A stretch of 53,711 nt of DNA, from IMG/VR virus record IMGVR_UViG_3300017734_000008, positions 1-53,711 of that record; one strand, given 5' to 3'. The stretch comes from a virus. Position numbers and translations under genes: made by a program. Shown piece by piece: positions 25,736-34,937 of the stretch. Below the pieces are notes generated by a model. That model was not told where the DNA came from. It searched no databases and worked only from the letters and a program-made list of their open reading frames with translations. Every line of letters starts with the position of its first letter. Within the stretch, counting starts at the first letter, position 1.

Positions 25736-26410
25736 ATGTCACTAATTAAAATAAACAAAAAATATTCTTATAAAAAACATAACAGATTTCAATCAGAGAC
25801 AGGAAGAAAGTATTTGGTTGATGAAGCTCCTGTACCAAGTGTAACAACAATTTTATCTGCTACAAAAGACAGAAAGTTTTTAGATGATTGGAGAAGAAGA
25901 GTTGGTCATCAAGAAGCTGACAGAATTATGAATAATGCATCTACAGTAGGTACTGAAATGCATCGAGTCCTTGAGTATTATTATAATGGTGAAAAATACT
26001 TTAATGAAACTCAAGAAGGAATTAAACCTAGAAAAATGGCTGAAGTCATAAAGGATTCTTTAAGAATAGACGAGGTATGGGGTAATGAGGTTTCATTAGC
26101 TTATAAAAAAGAATACGCAGGAACTACAGATCTAGTAGCTATGGCATATGGAAAACCATCAATAGTTGATTTTAAACAATCCAATAAACCAAAAAGGGAA
26201 GAATGGGTAGAAGACTATAAATGTCAGCTAGGTGCCTATTATTTAGCCCATAAAACGCATTACGGGCCCATAGAGCAGGGTGTAGTGGCTATTGCGACCC
26301 GAGACCTGCAATACCAAGAATTCAAGCTCTCAGAGCCTGTATTACACGAATACGCTGATAAATTCCTTGAGAGATTAGAGCAGTATAAAAAAGCAATGGT
26401 AAAAGGTTAA
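25736..26410 (+). CDS. PD-(D/E)XK exonuclease (RecB/Cas4-like)
   Basis: A 224-aa nuclease with the RecB-type landmarks: VPSVTTILSATKDRKFLDDW, the helix VGTEMHRVLE (71-80, catalytic His), EYAGTTDLVAMAYG (D132) and SIVDFKQSNKP (D145 and K147 of the D-x-K pair; Gln follows in motif QxxxY: YKCQLGAYYLAH). Likely degrades host or phage DNA ends for recombination and nucleotide recycling. Its stop overlaps the stop of the convergent helicase gene at GGTTAAAG. Confidence 0.8.
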   Translation: MSLIKINKKYSYKKHNRFQSETGRKYLVDEAPVPSVTTILSATKDRKFLDDWRRRVGHQEADRIMNNASTVGTEMHRVLEYYYNGEKYFNETQEGIKPRKMAEVIKDSLRIDEVWGNEVSLAYKKEYAGTTDLVAMAYGKPSIVDFKQSNKPKREEWVEDYKCQLGAYYLAHKTHYGPIEQGVVAIATRDLQYQEFKLSEPVLHEYADKFLERLEQYKKAMVKG

Positions 26411-27840
26411 AGTAGCCAATCTTTGGCTTTGTCACCTAAAGTTTTAGCAGATAGTTGAATCTTCTTCTTAAGAGCTTGGACGATTCGCTCGTCAATTGTG
26501 TCTTTTGCTATAATATCTATATAGACTACATTTTTAGTTTGTCCGATTCTATGAGCACGATCTTCAGATTGTAAACGAACTTCTAAATTATAATTGTTAG
26601 AATAATAAATTACATACTTTGCAGCAGTCAAAGTTAATCCATAACCACCTGTAGTAGGATTACCAACAAAGAATCTACATTTAGAATCTTTTTGAAAACG
26701 GTCAACGGCAACCATTCTATCTTGTTGTGATACTTCACCAAAAATAGATACTACAGATTCGCTTCCATATTTTTCACTTAGCTTTCCTATTATTTCATGT
26801 ATGTTATGAACATATGTTGCCCATATAATAACCTTCTGATCTGTTTCTTCTAATATCTCAAGCAGGGCTTTTAGTTTTTCATTATCAAATTGTATTATTT
26901 CACCATCATCACTTTTACAATACCCATTTGCAACTTGATGTAGTCTAAGTATTTCTGTCAATTGATTATGAACTGATATTGTTTCATTCTCAAATTTAGC
27001 TAATGCCTCTATCTTAAGTCTTTGATAAACTCTTCTTTGCTCGCCTGAAATCTCTATCTCTCTTTTTTGATAAATCTTTTCAGGAATATCTAGACACTCA
27101 TCTTTAGTCAATCTTAATGAAAAATCTTTAAGCTTTTGTTCTAACTCATCCAAATTAGTAAATCCGTCAGGCACCATAATAGCTTCACCTCTTGCTACAT
27201 AGACCTCATCAAAGGTGCAGTATCTATTCCTAAAAGCATAAAAGCTTTTAAATCCTAATAATGCTGGATCAAGGAAAGCACATTGTGTATAAAGATCTAA
27301 TGGAGATTTTGTTACTGGTGATCCTGTTAATATACGCCTCATACGCGCTCGCCATCTTAATGCTAAAATGTTTTTTGTTCGTTTTGCTTTTGGGTTTTTT
27401 ATGGTCGTGGATTCATCAATTACCATTATATTATTTGGCTGGTTAATTAAAAATCTATTACATTCATCCAATCCTTTTTTTGTAGACAACGCTTCTACAT
27501 TGATTAAAAAAAACTTTAATTTATTTTTTTCAGTTAAAAATTTTTTATATTGTTTTGGTTTATCAACTTTCCACGCAAACACAGATCTATCAATCTCTGT
27601 GGGTAAATGTGTGTCTATCTCATTTCGCCAAACTGTATAAACAGATTTTGGGGCAACAATAAGCGCAGCATCTATACGTTTTTTTAAAAATAGGTAACCA
27701 ATGTTGTCTATTGTAGTTTTAGTTTTACCCGTTCCCATCTCCATAAACAATGCATAAGTAGTTCTATCAGCTGATTCGGCTAATGCTTGTCTTTGATGTT
27801 CATAGGGTTTCGTCTTATAGGGGTATTTCCATTCAGCCAT
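26407..27840 (-). CDS. SNF2-type superfamily 2 DNA helicase
   Basis: A 477-aa helicase with Walker A MEMGTGKTKTTID (about 33-45), the Walker B MVIDESTTIKN, motif III ILTGSPVTKSPLDLY, and C-terminal VIIWATYVHN, STTGG-like FFVGNPTTGGYGLTL and motif VI LQSEDRAHRIGQ. These are SNF2/RapA hallmarks; phage versions act in replication or recombination. It is the only large gene on the reverse strand. The frame extends to a TTG at 27879, but ATG 27840 gives a typical helicase N-terminus (MAEWKYPYKTKPYEHQRQAL), so I prefer it. Confidence 0.85.
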   Translation of the reverse strand: MAEWKYPYKTKPYEHQRQALAESADRTTYALFMEMGTGKTKTTIDNIGYLFLKKRIDAALIVAPKSVYTVWRNEIDTHLPTEIDRSVFAWKVDKPKQYKKFLTEKNKLKFFLINVEALSTKKGLDECNRFLINQPNNIMVIDESTTIKNPKAKRTKNILALRWRARMRRILTGSPVTKSPLDLYTQCAFLDPALLGFKSFYAFRNRYCTFDEVYVARGEAIMVPDGFTNLDELEQKLKDFSLRLTKDECLDIPEKIYQKREIEISGEQRRVYQRLKIEALAKFENETISVHNQLTEILRLHQVANGYCKSDDGEIIQFDNEKLKALLEILEETDQKVIIWATYVHNIHEIIGKLSEKYGSESVVSIFGEVSQQDRMVAVDRFQKDSKCRFFVGNPTTGGYGLTLTAAKYVIYYSNNYNLEVRLQSEDRAHRIGQTKNVVYIDIIAKDTIDERIVQALKKKIQLSAKTLGDKAKDWLL

Positions 27841-27867
27841 ATCCAAATAACTTGTATATTTTTCTAT

Positions 27868-27895
27868 TTGACTTTGCAAGAGGAAAGTCTATAAA
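27868..27895 (+). promoter_or_regulatory. Sigma70-like promoter before the replication operon
   Basis: TTGACT (27868-27873), 16 bases, TATAAA (27890-27895), placed in the divergent gap between the reverse-strand helicase and ATG 27907. Transcription would begin about 5 bases before that ATG, giving an essentially leaderless message; the only purine-rich Shine-Dalgarno-like stretch (GAGGAAAG) lies within the spacer and would not be transcribed. Confidence 0.5.
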
Positions 27896-27906
27896 CCGAA
27901 TTAGAT

Positions 27907-28449
27907 ATGGATATCGAAAAGTTTTCAAATTTAGAAGTTGATACTGCAAGCACGAAATCAATCTCAGATGCTTGTAATGAAATGAAAAAACTTGAAAATG
28001 AAATAGACCAAGCTGAGGAAGTTCTTTCTCTCAAAAAAGCTAAATACAAAGATTATCAGGAACGAAAAATACCAGAGCTTATGCAAGAAGCTGGTGTGAA
28101 CGCAATCAAACTTGCTGATGGTACGCAAGTTGAAGTTAAACCATTTTATGGTGCAAGAATACCTGAAAGTCGTACCGATGAAGCTTTTAGTTGGCTTCGA
28201 GATAAGGGTTTTGGAGATTTAATAAAGAATACAGTCACTACAACTTTTAACAGAGGACAAGACAATCAAGTTGCAGAATTAGTAAAGGTTTGCGAAAACT
28301 TTGGTTTTAAATATTTGCAAAAGCAAAAGGTAGAACCAATGACTTTAAAAGCATTTGCTAAAGAACAAGTTGAAAAAGGAAAGGAACTCCCGTTTGATTT
28401 ATTTGGTATCTATATTGCAAATAAAGCAAAACTAAAAACGAAGGAGTAA
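27907..28449 (+). CDS. Conserved hypothetical protein, start of replication operon
   Basis: A 180-aa protein: an N-terminal coiled coil (CNEMKKLENEIDQAEEVL ... KYKDYQERKIPELMQEAG), then VNAIKLADGTQVEVKPFYGA and a C-terminal FGFKYLQKQKVEPMTLKAFA. Proteins of this type stand just before the SSB-like gene in several marine phages and resemble small Gp33-like proteins; role unknown, possibly a partner of the single-strand binding protein. Likely translated from a leaderless transcript. Separated from the next ATG by two bases. Confidence 0.75.
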   Translation: MDIEKFSNLEVDTASTKSISDACNEMKKLENEIDQAEEVLSLKKAKYKDYQERKIPELMQEAGVNAIKLADGTQVEVKPFYGARIPESRTDEAFSWLRDKGFGDLIKNTVTTTFNRGQDNQVAELVKVCENFGFKYLQKQKVEPMTLKAFAKEQVEKGKELPFDLFGIYIANKAKLKTKE

Positions 28450-28451
28450 AC

Positions 28452-29231
28452 ATGTCTAACGCGAAAGACGTAGCTACAAAAAAGAAAAACGAAGTAGCAA
28501 CAATCGACATCGAAAAATTTGCAGATCAAGGTTTTGAAAACATTGATAGCAAATCATTGCAGTTACCATTTCTTAAAATCTTAGGACAGTTATCACCGCA
28601 AGTGACAGCTGGGGATTCTAAATATATTGATGCTGCTAAACCAGGAATGATCTATAATACTGTTACAGATAAACTCTATGATGGTAATGAAGGCATGCTG
28701 GTAATACCTGCTTATTACAAATTTGAATACATTGAATGGGCAGACAGAGGACAAGAAGGTAGTAATGCACCTAGAAATATCTATCCAGCTGACAGCGATA
28801 TCATGTCTAAAACAAATAGAGGTGATGACGGCAAAGATAGATTGGAATCTGGTAACTACATTGAGGAGACAGCTTCTCATTTTGTAGTCGTAGTCGAAGA
28901 AAGTATGGCCAGCGAAGCATTAATCACAATGAAATCTACTCAAAGGAAAAAATCTAAAAAGTGGAATTCAATGATGAATATGATGCAAGTGCCTAAAAAA
29001 GACGGCAAAGGTTTCTTTAGACCTGCACCATTTACTCAACAATATAGACTAAAAACTGTGTTGGAGAAAAACCAATTAGGTTCTTGGTATGGTTGGGAAA
29101 TCACATCTGAAGGATTGGTTCAAGACGAAAGCTTAGTAAATAGAGCTTATAAGTTTAGACAATCTTTAATGAGTGGAAGTGTTAAAGTAAAACACGGCCA
29201 AGAAGAAGCATCAGAAAAAACTCCATTTTAA
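28452..29231 (+). CDS. Candidate single-stranded DNA-binding protein
   Basis: A 259-aa protein with conserved blocks LQLPFLKILGQLSPQVT, MLVIPAYYKFEYIEWADRG and ENQ-type LGSWYGWEITSEGLV. The last residues are charged then hydrophobic (EEASEKTPF); a C-terminal acidic tail ending in Phe is how phage and bacterial SSBs contact replication partners. It is encoded right before primase, helicase and polymerase. The SSB call is an inference from context and tail, since no OB-fold signature can be read by eye. Confidence 0.5.
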   Translation: MSNAKDVATKKKNEVATIDIEKFADQGFENIDSKSLQLPFLKILGQLSPQVTAGDSKYIDAAKPGMIYNTVTDKLYDGNEGMLVIPAYYKFEYIEWADRGQEGSNAPRNIYPADSDIMSKTNRGDDGKDRLESGNYIEETASHFVVVVEESMASEALITMKSTQRKKSKKWNSMMNMMQVPKKDGKGFFRPAPFTQQYRLKTVLEKNQLGSWYGWEITSEGLVQDESLVNRAYKFRQSLMSGSVKVKHGQEEASEKTPF

Positions 29232-29233
29232 AT

Positions 29234-30805
29234 ATGGACTTAAGTAAATCCTTGGAGCAGTTTAAAAAGCTGTTCCAAGGGTCTGATACATATCACGGTC
29301 AATCTAAAAAGTTGGGTAAGCAAAGATCTGACGGAAAAGACGAATGGCGTAGTTGGATAAACCCTATCCCTATGACAGATCAAAATTGGTTAGATCATTT
29401 AGAAGGTAAAGATAGTTTTGGAACTGTGCCAATACGAGATGACTCAACAACAAGTTGGGGTGTTATAGATGTTGATAGATATAATATTGACCATAAAAAA
29501 TTTATTAAAACAATTAGAGAAAGAAAATATCCATTTGTACCTTATAGATCAAAATCAAATGGCTTACATTTAATATTACATTTATCAGAACCTGTAGCTG
29601 CAGCTGACATGAGAAAAAAGATGATAGCAATTGCATCTGATCTTGGTGTCAACGATACAAAGACTGATATTTTTCCTGCACAAGATACAGTAGATTTGAC
29701 TCCTGAAAAATGGGACGACAAACAAAAAGGACAATTTGTTAATTTACCTTATCACAATGCAAAGTTTCCTACACGATGTGCAATGGATGATGAGGCACAA
29801 AGTTTATCTTTTGATAAGTACATAGAATATGTTAAAAAATTTATAATTACAAAAGAACAATTCACCAAACTTAAAACAGCAACGGACAACGAAGACAAGC
29901 AATGGCCAAATTGTGTAAATAAATTTGTAAGAAACCAAATAAGAGAGGGTGAAGGTCGTAATGATGCTATGTTTAACGTTGGTGTTTTATGTAAAAAAAT
30001 AAATGAAGATAAAGATTATTGGGAAGCTGAAATTAGAGAGATGAATAAAACTATTTGTGTACCGCCACTTACACCAAAAGAAATAGCAAAAGTAATAGAT
30101 CAAGTAGATAAGAAAGATTATTCATACAAGTGCGGAACATCAGTAGCTAGGATGTATTGTAATGGGTCTACACAATGTGCCAAAAGAAAATATGGTATAG
30201 GATTAAATGAAGCTATACCTGAGGTTGGTAAATTAGTTAAAGTTAATTCGTATCCCGATCCTTATTGGTTGTTACCCATACAAGGTAAAGTGGTAAAGCT
30301 AGATACAAAACAACTCTACCAACAACAATTACTTGGAGAGAGATTGTTAAATTATGATATTGTTTGGAGACCATTAAAACCAAGTAAAAGAGATCCCGAT
30401 CCTTATAGAGATTGGCTTGAAGAATTAATAACAAATAAGCAAGATATGGAAGGCTTTGACGGAGAGGAAGAGAAAAAAGAAGTATTTAATACAAGAATAA
30501 TAAAATTCTTTGAAGATACAGACACCATTACAGAGTTTGATCAAATAGAACATGATAATATTTTTCAAGATGGTAAAGAAATTAGATTTAAACTTGAGAC
30601 TTTTAGACAGTTTATGAAAAAACAAGGCTACAATTGGTCGGAAAAAGATTGTACAATATTCTTGCAAGGAGCAGGTTGTGAGAAAAAAGCAAAATTCCAA
30701 GGTATACAAGCGAGACATTGGGTTGCAACATTACCAAAACAAACAGAACACAGAAACAAAGATGTCAAATTTACTAAAGCAAAAGCTCCATGGGAAAACA
30801 ATTAA
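29234..30805 (+). CDS. DNA primase, archaeo-eukaryotic (AEP/TOTE) type
   Basis: A 523-aa protein. Residues about 75-117 carry the AEP primase signature: WGVIDVDRYN (D79 and D81 metal ligands) and YRSKSNGLHLILHLSEP (the sGxHh motif), as in TOTE/PrimPol-type primases. Residues about 235-300 look like PriCT (NAMF-like GRNDAMFNVGVLCKKINE), then a Cys cluster YKCGTSVARMYCNGSTQC likely binding metal. The C-terminus (RFKLETFRQFMKKQGYNWSE) looks like a winged-helix DNA-binding part. No Walker A motif, so it is not fused to a helicase. Confidence 0.7.
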   Translation: MDLSKSLEQFKKLFQGSDTYHGQSKKLGKQRSDGKDEWRSWINPIPMTDQNWLDHLEGKDSFGTVPIRDDSTTSWGVIDVDRYNIDHKKFIKTIRERKYPFVPYRSKSNGLHLILHLSEPVAAADMRKKMIAIASDLGVNDTKTDIFPAQDTVDLTPEKWDDKQKGQFVNLPYHNAKFPTRCAMDDEAQSLSFDKYIEYVKKFIITKEQFTKLKTATDNEDKQWPNCVNKFVRNQIREGEGRNDAMFNVGVLCKKINEDKDYWEAEIREMNKTICVPPLTPKEIAKVIDQVDKKDYSYKCGTSVARMYCNGSTQCAKRKYGIGLNEAIPEVGKLVKVNSYPDPYWLLPIQGKVVKLDTKQLYQQQLLGERLLNYDIVWRPLKPSKRDPDPYRDWLEELITNKQDMEGFDGEEEKKEVFNTRIIKFFEDTDTITEFDQIEHDNIFQDGKEIRFKLETFRQFMKKQGYNWSEKDCTIFLQGAGCEKKAKFQGIQARHWVATLPKQTEHRNKDVKFTKAKAPWENN

Positions 30806-32372
30806 GTTTTTTGGTCCACCAGGAACAGGTAAAACCCACAGACTTTTAAAAAGAGTAGCAAGATTTTTAAAAAGAGGTATCTCTCCTGATGAGATTTGTT
30901 ATATCTCATTTACAAACAAAGCTGTTGAAGAATGTAGAGACAGAGTGCGAAAACAATTTAAAGGTTATGATGAAGATGATTTTAAATATTTTAGAACTCT
31001 ACATAGTTTAGCTAGACAACAATTCTCTGACATACCTGTGTTAGATCCAAAAGTAGATATGCTGCAATTTCACACTCAATATGGCACAGTCAAAATAAAC
31101 TATAAACCTACTTGGGATGACCAAAGAGTTTACAACAACTGGTCCTTACAAATTTATGATAGAGCAAGAAATATGAAAATGAATCCAATAGATTTGTATA
31201 AGAAAGAACCTAGAAAGAAAGTTAGACTACAACAATTTAAATCAATAATTGCAGGATACGAACAATATAAAACTTACGAAGCTAACCCAGGTGAATTTAA
31301 AAACGATAGATTAGATTTTACAGACATGGTGCAAAAATATATTGAGTCGGGTTTAGCATTACCTTTTAAAATATTAATGGTAGATGAAGCTCAAGATCTT
31401 ACTCCTCTGCAATGGGACATGGTTGTTAAGTTAGCTATGAATGCAGATAAAGTTTATATAGCAGGTGATGATGATCAAGCTATTTACGAATGGAATGGTG
31501 CTGATGTTATCTTTTTTCAAACCTTTCCTGGCAAAGTAAAAATACTTAAACAATCTAGAAGACTAAACAAAAAAGTACATTTCTTTTCTAAATGTCTTTT
31601 AAACGGTATGGAAGGTCATCGAATAAAAAAAGAATTTACATCTAACGGTAGTGATGGAGAGATCTATAAATGGAGTACATTAAAAAAGATACCTTGGGAG
31701 ATACAAGGATCTTGGATGGTGCTTGCACGAATCAATGATGTAAAGAAAGAGATGCAAGACGAAGCCAGAAAGCTAGGTTTATATTTTCAAGATATGCGTG
31801 GGAACAAATCATTTGATATTAATCAATGGAAAGCTATTGGTGATTGGCAAACTATATGCGATGGTGGTGCAATAACGAGAGAAGATGCCTGTAACATGTA
31901 TAACTACTTGCTAAACATAGATCACGGCTACCGATCAGCGGACAGCAAGAAGTGGAGCTTTGCCCACCCAAATCAAGTATTTAATTTTGAGCAATTACAT
32001 TTACAAGGTGGAATGGTAGAGGAACGTAAACCTTGGATAGACGCTTTTCAGAGAAAGTTTAAAGATAAAGAGAAATACTACTTTAGAAAGCTTCTAAACA
32101 GCGAAGTAAATTTAGATGATAAAGCAAGAATCATCATAGATACTATACATCAAGTTAAGGGAGGTGAAGCTGACAATGTTGTAATCTCGGCCAAGTGTAA
32201 TTTTCCATCGCATTTTGATAGAAAAAATTTAGAAGACAGAGTAAAAGAGTTACGTGTTTGGTATACAGGAGTTACTAGAACTATAAATACTTTACACTTA
32301 TTAGGTACATATCATAAGTATCATTTTCCCTTGTCTAAATATTATAAATTGTATAAAAGTAATTATGCCTAA
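30762..32372 (+). CDS. UvrD/PcrA-like superfamily 1 helicase
   Basis: A 536-aa helicase: Walker A FFGPPGTGKTHR (about 16-27), motif Ia ISFTNKAVEECRDRV, Walker B ILMVDEAQDLTPLQW (204-218), motif III AGDDDQAIYEWNGA (234-247), motif V IDTIHQVKGGEADNVVI and motif VI VWYTGVTRTI. It unwinds DNA 3'-5' in repair or replication and is probably the fork or recombination helicase here. I use ATG 30762 (MSNLLKQKLHGKTIKF), 44 bases inside the primase gene; an upstream ATG-less extension to 30678 would overlap more. Confidence 0.85.
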   Translation: MSNLLKQKLHGKTIKFFGPPGTGKTHRLLKRVARFLKRGISPDEICYISFTNKAVEECRDRVRKQFKGYDEDDFKYFRTLHSLARQQFSDIPVLDPKVDMLQFHTQYGTVKINYKPTWDDQRVYNNWSLQIYDRARNMKMNPIDLYKKEPRKKVRLQQFKSIIAGYEQYKTYEANPGEFKNDRLDFTDMVQKYIESGLALPFKILMVDEAQDLTPLQWDMVVKLAMNADKVYIAGDDDQAIYEWNGADVIFFQTFPGKVKILKQSRRLNKKVHFFSKCLLNGMEGHRIKKEFTSNGSDGEIYKWSTLKKIPWEIQGSWMVLARINDVKKEMQDEARKLGLYFQDMRGNKSFDINQWKAIGDWQTICDGGAITREDACNMYNYLLNIDHGYRSADSKKWSFAHPNQVFNFEQLHLQGGMVEERKPWIDAFQRKFKDKEKYYFRKLLNSEVNLDDKARIIIDTIHQVKGGEADNVVISAKCNFPSHFDRKNLEDRVKELRVWYTGVTRTINTLHLLGTYHKYHFPLSKYYKLYKSNYA

Positions 32373-32634
32373 GAAACAAATTGGTGGATCTCACTATAAA
32401 TCTTTTGTCATAGAACCTTGGACATTTATCCAAGAAAATAGCCTAAATCCCTTTCAAGCCAATGTAATTAGATATACGTGCAGATATAAAAACAAAGGTG
32501 GAATTCAAGATTTAGAAAAAATAATTCATTATTGTGAAATGGAGATAGACTTTATGAAAAAGAAAATTCCTGATGATACACCTGAAAAAGAGGAGGAGTG
32601 GGCACAAATGATAGCTCAAATGCAAGACTCATGA
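32365..32634 (+). CDS. DUF3310 protein
   Basis: An 89-aa protein with the DUF3310 pattern: IGGSHYKSFVIEPWTFIQEN, LNPFQANVIRYTCRYKNKGG and IQDLEKIIHYCEMEI. DUF3310 is widespread in phage replication regions and forms the C-terminal part of T7 gp1.7 (nucleotide kinase), although stand-alone versions have no demonstrated function. It overlaps the helicase by 8 bases and ends in ATGA overlap with the polymerase. Confidence 0.85.
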   Translation: MPKKQIGGSHYKSFVIEPWTFIQENSLNPFQANVIRYTCRYKNKGGIQDLEKIIHYCEMEIDFMKKKIPDDTPEKEEEWAQMIAQMQDS

Positions 32635-34502
32635 GTCATCAATTAAATTTCATTTACAATGATAGTGATTGGGTCGCGCCATCAGAGTACCCTGATCTTA
32701 GAGCTGCCGATGAGGTTGCGATAGATTTAGAAACAAAAGATCCTAACTTAAAAACGAAAGGATCTGGATGGGCAACTTTTGATGGAGGTATTGTAGGTTT
32801 TGCTGTAGCTGCACTAGGTCAGCAATGGTATTTTCCAATACAACACGATGCTGGTGGTAATATGGATCTAGCTGTAACAACTGCGTTCATGGTTGATTTA
32901 CTTAAGAGACCTAGCACAAAAATATTCCACAACGCTTCTTATGATGTGGGTTGGTTATTAGCAAACGGTTTTGAAATAAACGGTAAGATTGTAGATACCA
33001 TGGTAGCTGCAGCTTTGATTGATGAAAATAGATGGAGCTTTTCACTTAACGCATGTGCTAAAGATTATTTAGGTGAGATAAAAAATGAAACTTTTTTAAA
33101 AGAGAAAGCAAAAGAATGGGGTATAGATCCTAAACAAGATCTTTGGAAAATGCCTGCAGGGTACGTTGGTTTTTATGCAGAGCAAGACGCTGCACTTACT
33201 TTAAAACTATGGCAGAGATTTAAAGGTGAGATACAAAAACAATCAATCAATGATGTATGGGAGATGGAAATGGAACTTTTACCTATATTAATTGAAATGA
33301 GACGTACAGGGATAAGAGTTGATGAAAGAAAAGCAGCATTACTCAAAAAAGAATTTAGATTAAAAGAAAAAGAAGTTTTACATAAAATTAAAAAAGAGAC
33401 TACCTTAGATGTAGATATTTGGGCTGCAAGAAGTGTAGCACAAGTGTTTGACAGACTAGGTGTAGAGTATCCAAGAACTGCAAAATCTGATGAACCATCT
33501 TTCACTACTAACTGGTTACAGAACTGTGAGCATCCTATAGCTGGCCTTGTAAGAGAAGCAAGAGAAATAAATAAATTTCATTCGACATTTATAGATTCAA
33601 TTCAAAGATATGTACATAAAGGCAGAATACACGCAGAGATAAACCAATTGAGATCAGATCAAGGTGGAACTGTATCGGGCAGATTATCTTACGCGAATCC
33701 TAATCTTCAACAAATACCAGCTAGGAATAAAGAATACGGTAACAAAATAAGGTCTCTATTTCTTCCTGAGGAAGGCAGACAGTGGGGTTCATTTGATTAT
33801 TCACAGCAGGAGCCACGATTGGTAGCACACTACTCAGCGTCTATCGGAGAGCGTCTTGATGGATCTGATGAGTTTATTCAAGCTTATGCAGACGAATCAG
33901 CAGACTTTCATCAAATTGTAGCTGATATGGCTGGAATATCTAGAACTCAAGCGAAGACGATCAATTTGGGTCTTTTCTATGGCATGGGTAAAGCAAAGTT
34001 ATCAAAGGAGTTAGGTATTGATAAGGATAGAGCAGAGATACTTTTAAATAAATATAATTCAAGAGTGCCTTTTGTAAAAAAATTAGCTAGTGCAGTTACA
34101 CAATCAGCAAGTAAGTTTGGTTTTATAAGAACTATAAAAGGTCGTAAATGTAGATTTGATAAATGGGAGCCAGCAACTTTTGGTATGAATCAAGTTATGG
34201 ATTATAATGAAGCTAAAGCTAATTATGGAAACAATATCAGAAGAGCATTTACATACAAGGCCTTAAATAGATTGATACAAGGATCTGCTGCAGACCAAGC
34301 CAAACAAGCTATGATTGATTGTCATAAAGCTGGTCATCTACCATTGTTACAGATACATGATGAATTATGTTTTAGTATTGGATCCGATAAAGAGACCACA
34401 ACCATAAGAGATAAAATGGAAAATGCAGTGGAGAATTTAAAAGTGCCTTTCAAGTGTGATGTAGCTTTAGGTAAATCTTGGGGCGAAGCTAAAGATGAAT
34501 GA
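32631..34502 (+). CDS. DNA polymerase, family A (Pol I/T7-like)
   Basis: A 623-aa replicative polymerase. 3'-5' exonuclease motif I is VAIDLETKDP (D32, E34), with IFHNASYDVGWLL (motif II) and YAEQDAALTLKLW (motif III). Polymerase motif A is SFDYSQQEPRLVAHYS, motif B RTQAKTINLGLFYGMG, motif C LLQIHDELCF; TVSGRLSYANPNLQQIP precedes motif A. The residue equal to E. coli Pol I Phe762 is Leu446. No 5'-3' exonuclease domain. Start at ATG 32631 overlaps the DUF3310 stop; an in-frame GTG at 32598 sits too close to its GGAGG. Confidence 0.95.
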   Translation: MSHQLNFIYNDSDWVAPSEYPDLRAADEVAIDLETKDPNLKTKGSGWATFDGGIVGFAVAALGQQWYFPIQHDAGGNMDLAVTTAFMVDLLKRPSTKIFHNASYDVGWLLANGFEINGKIVDTMVAAALIDENRWSFSLNACAKDYLGEIKNETFLKEKAKEWGIDPKQDLWKMPAGYVGFYAEQDAALTLKLWQRFKGEIQKQSINDVWEMEMELLPILIEMRRTGIRVDERKAALLKKEFRLKEKEVLHKIKKETTLDVDIWAARSVAQVFDRLGVEYPRTAKSDEPSFTTNWLQNCEHPIAGLVREAREINKFHSTFIDSIQRYVHKGRIHAEINQLRSDQGGTVSGRLSYANPNLQQIPARNKEYGNKIRSLFLPEEGRQWGSFDYSQQEPRLVAHYSASIGERLDGSDEFIQAYADESADFHQIVADMAGISRTQAKTINLGLFYGMGKAKLSKELGIDKDRAEILLNKYNSRVPFVKKLASAVTQSASKFGFIRTIKGRKCRFDKWEPATFGMNQVMDYNEAKANYGNNIRRAFTYKALNRLIQGSAADQAKQAMIDCHKAGHLPLLQIHDELCFSIGSDKETTTIRDKMENAVENLKVPFKCDVALGKSWGEAKDE

Positions 34503-34728
34503 TAATTATAATGGTGGCACTGCGTATAGGGCCATGTTAAAATTATTTAGAGAAGCTAAATTAGATATGGAAAATAAAAATAAAAATACACCTTGCCTAA
34601 GATGTAAAGACACGCGTGAGGTTTGGGTATGGAAAGATACTGCTGAATCTGAAAAGATTAAAGTAGACTGCCCACTGTGTAGCAAACAACGGCCACCGCA
34701 AGAACTAAGAGATCTAGGAATTATTTAA
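34495..34728 (+). CDS. Small zinc-ribbon protein
   Basis: A 77-aa protein with two CxxC pairs, TPCLRCKDTREVWVW and VDCPLCSKQRPP, spaced 23 residues apart as in a zinc ribbon. It overlaps the polymerase stop by 8 bases (GATGAATGA) and ends the rightward replication operon. Likely a nucleic-acid- or protein-binding accessory; specific role unknown. Confidence 0.75.
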   Translation: MNDNYNGGTAYRAMLKLFREAKLDMENKNKNTPCLRCKDTREVWVWKDTAESEKIKVDCPLCSKQRPPQELRDLGII

Positions 34729-34730
34729 GT

Positions 34731-34901
34731 TTATTTTTTTTTAACAGAACCTGATCTTTTATAGTCTTTCCATTTACAATTGAATGTTTTGAGTCCTGTT
34801 TCAGTAAGAATTTTAATAATGTGGCCTCGTTCGGTTGATTCAACATAGTGCCTAATATAGTTAGGAATATCAGCATACGAGTCTCCTTTGTTTGATGGCA
34901 T
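34731..34901 (-). CDS. Small basic hypothetical protein (56 aa)
   Basis: A reverse-strand ORF two bases past the stop of the convergent zinc-ribbon gene: MPSNKGDSYADIPNYIRHYV at the start, then ESTERGHIIKILTETGLKTF, ending GSVKKK. It reads like a folded protein. Another reverse frame (ATG at 34876) has a better Shine-Dalgarno site but a less protein-like sequence, so the choice is uncertain. It would be the last gene of the reverse cluster 34731-35569. Confidence 0.5.
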   Translation of the reverse strand: MPSNKGDSYADIPNYIRHYVESTERGHIIKILTETGLKTFNCKWKDYKRSGSVKKK

Positions 34902-34937
34902 AGATAGCCTGTCTTATAAATGATTTTTTGATAGGTT

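Noticed and set aside
32598-32630. GTG start for DNA polymerase at 32598
   Set aside because: AGGAG directly abuts the GTG, too close for initiation; the ATG at 32631 overlaps the upstream stop in the usual ATGA manner.
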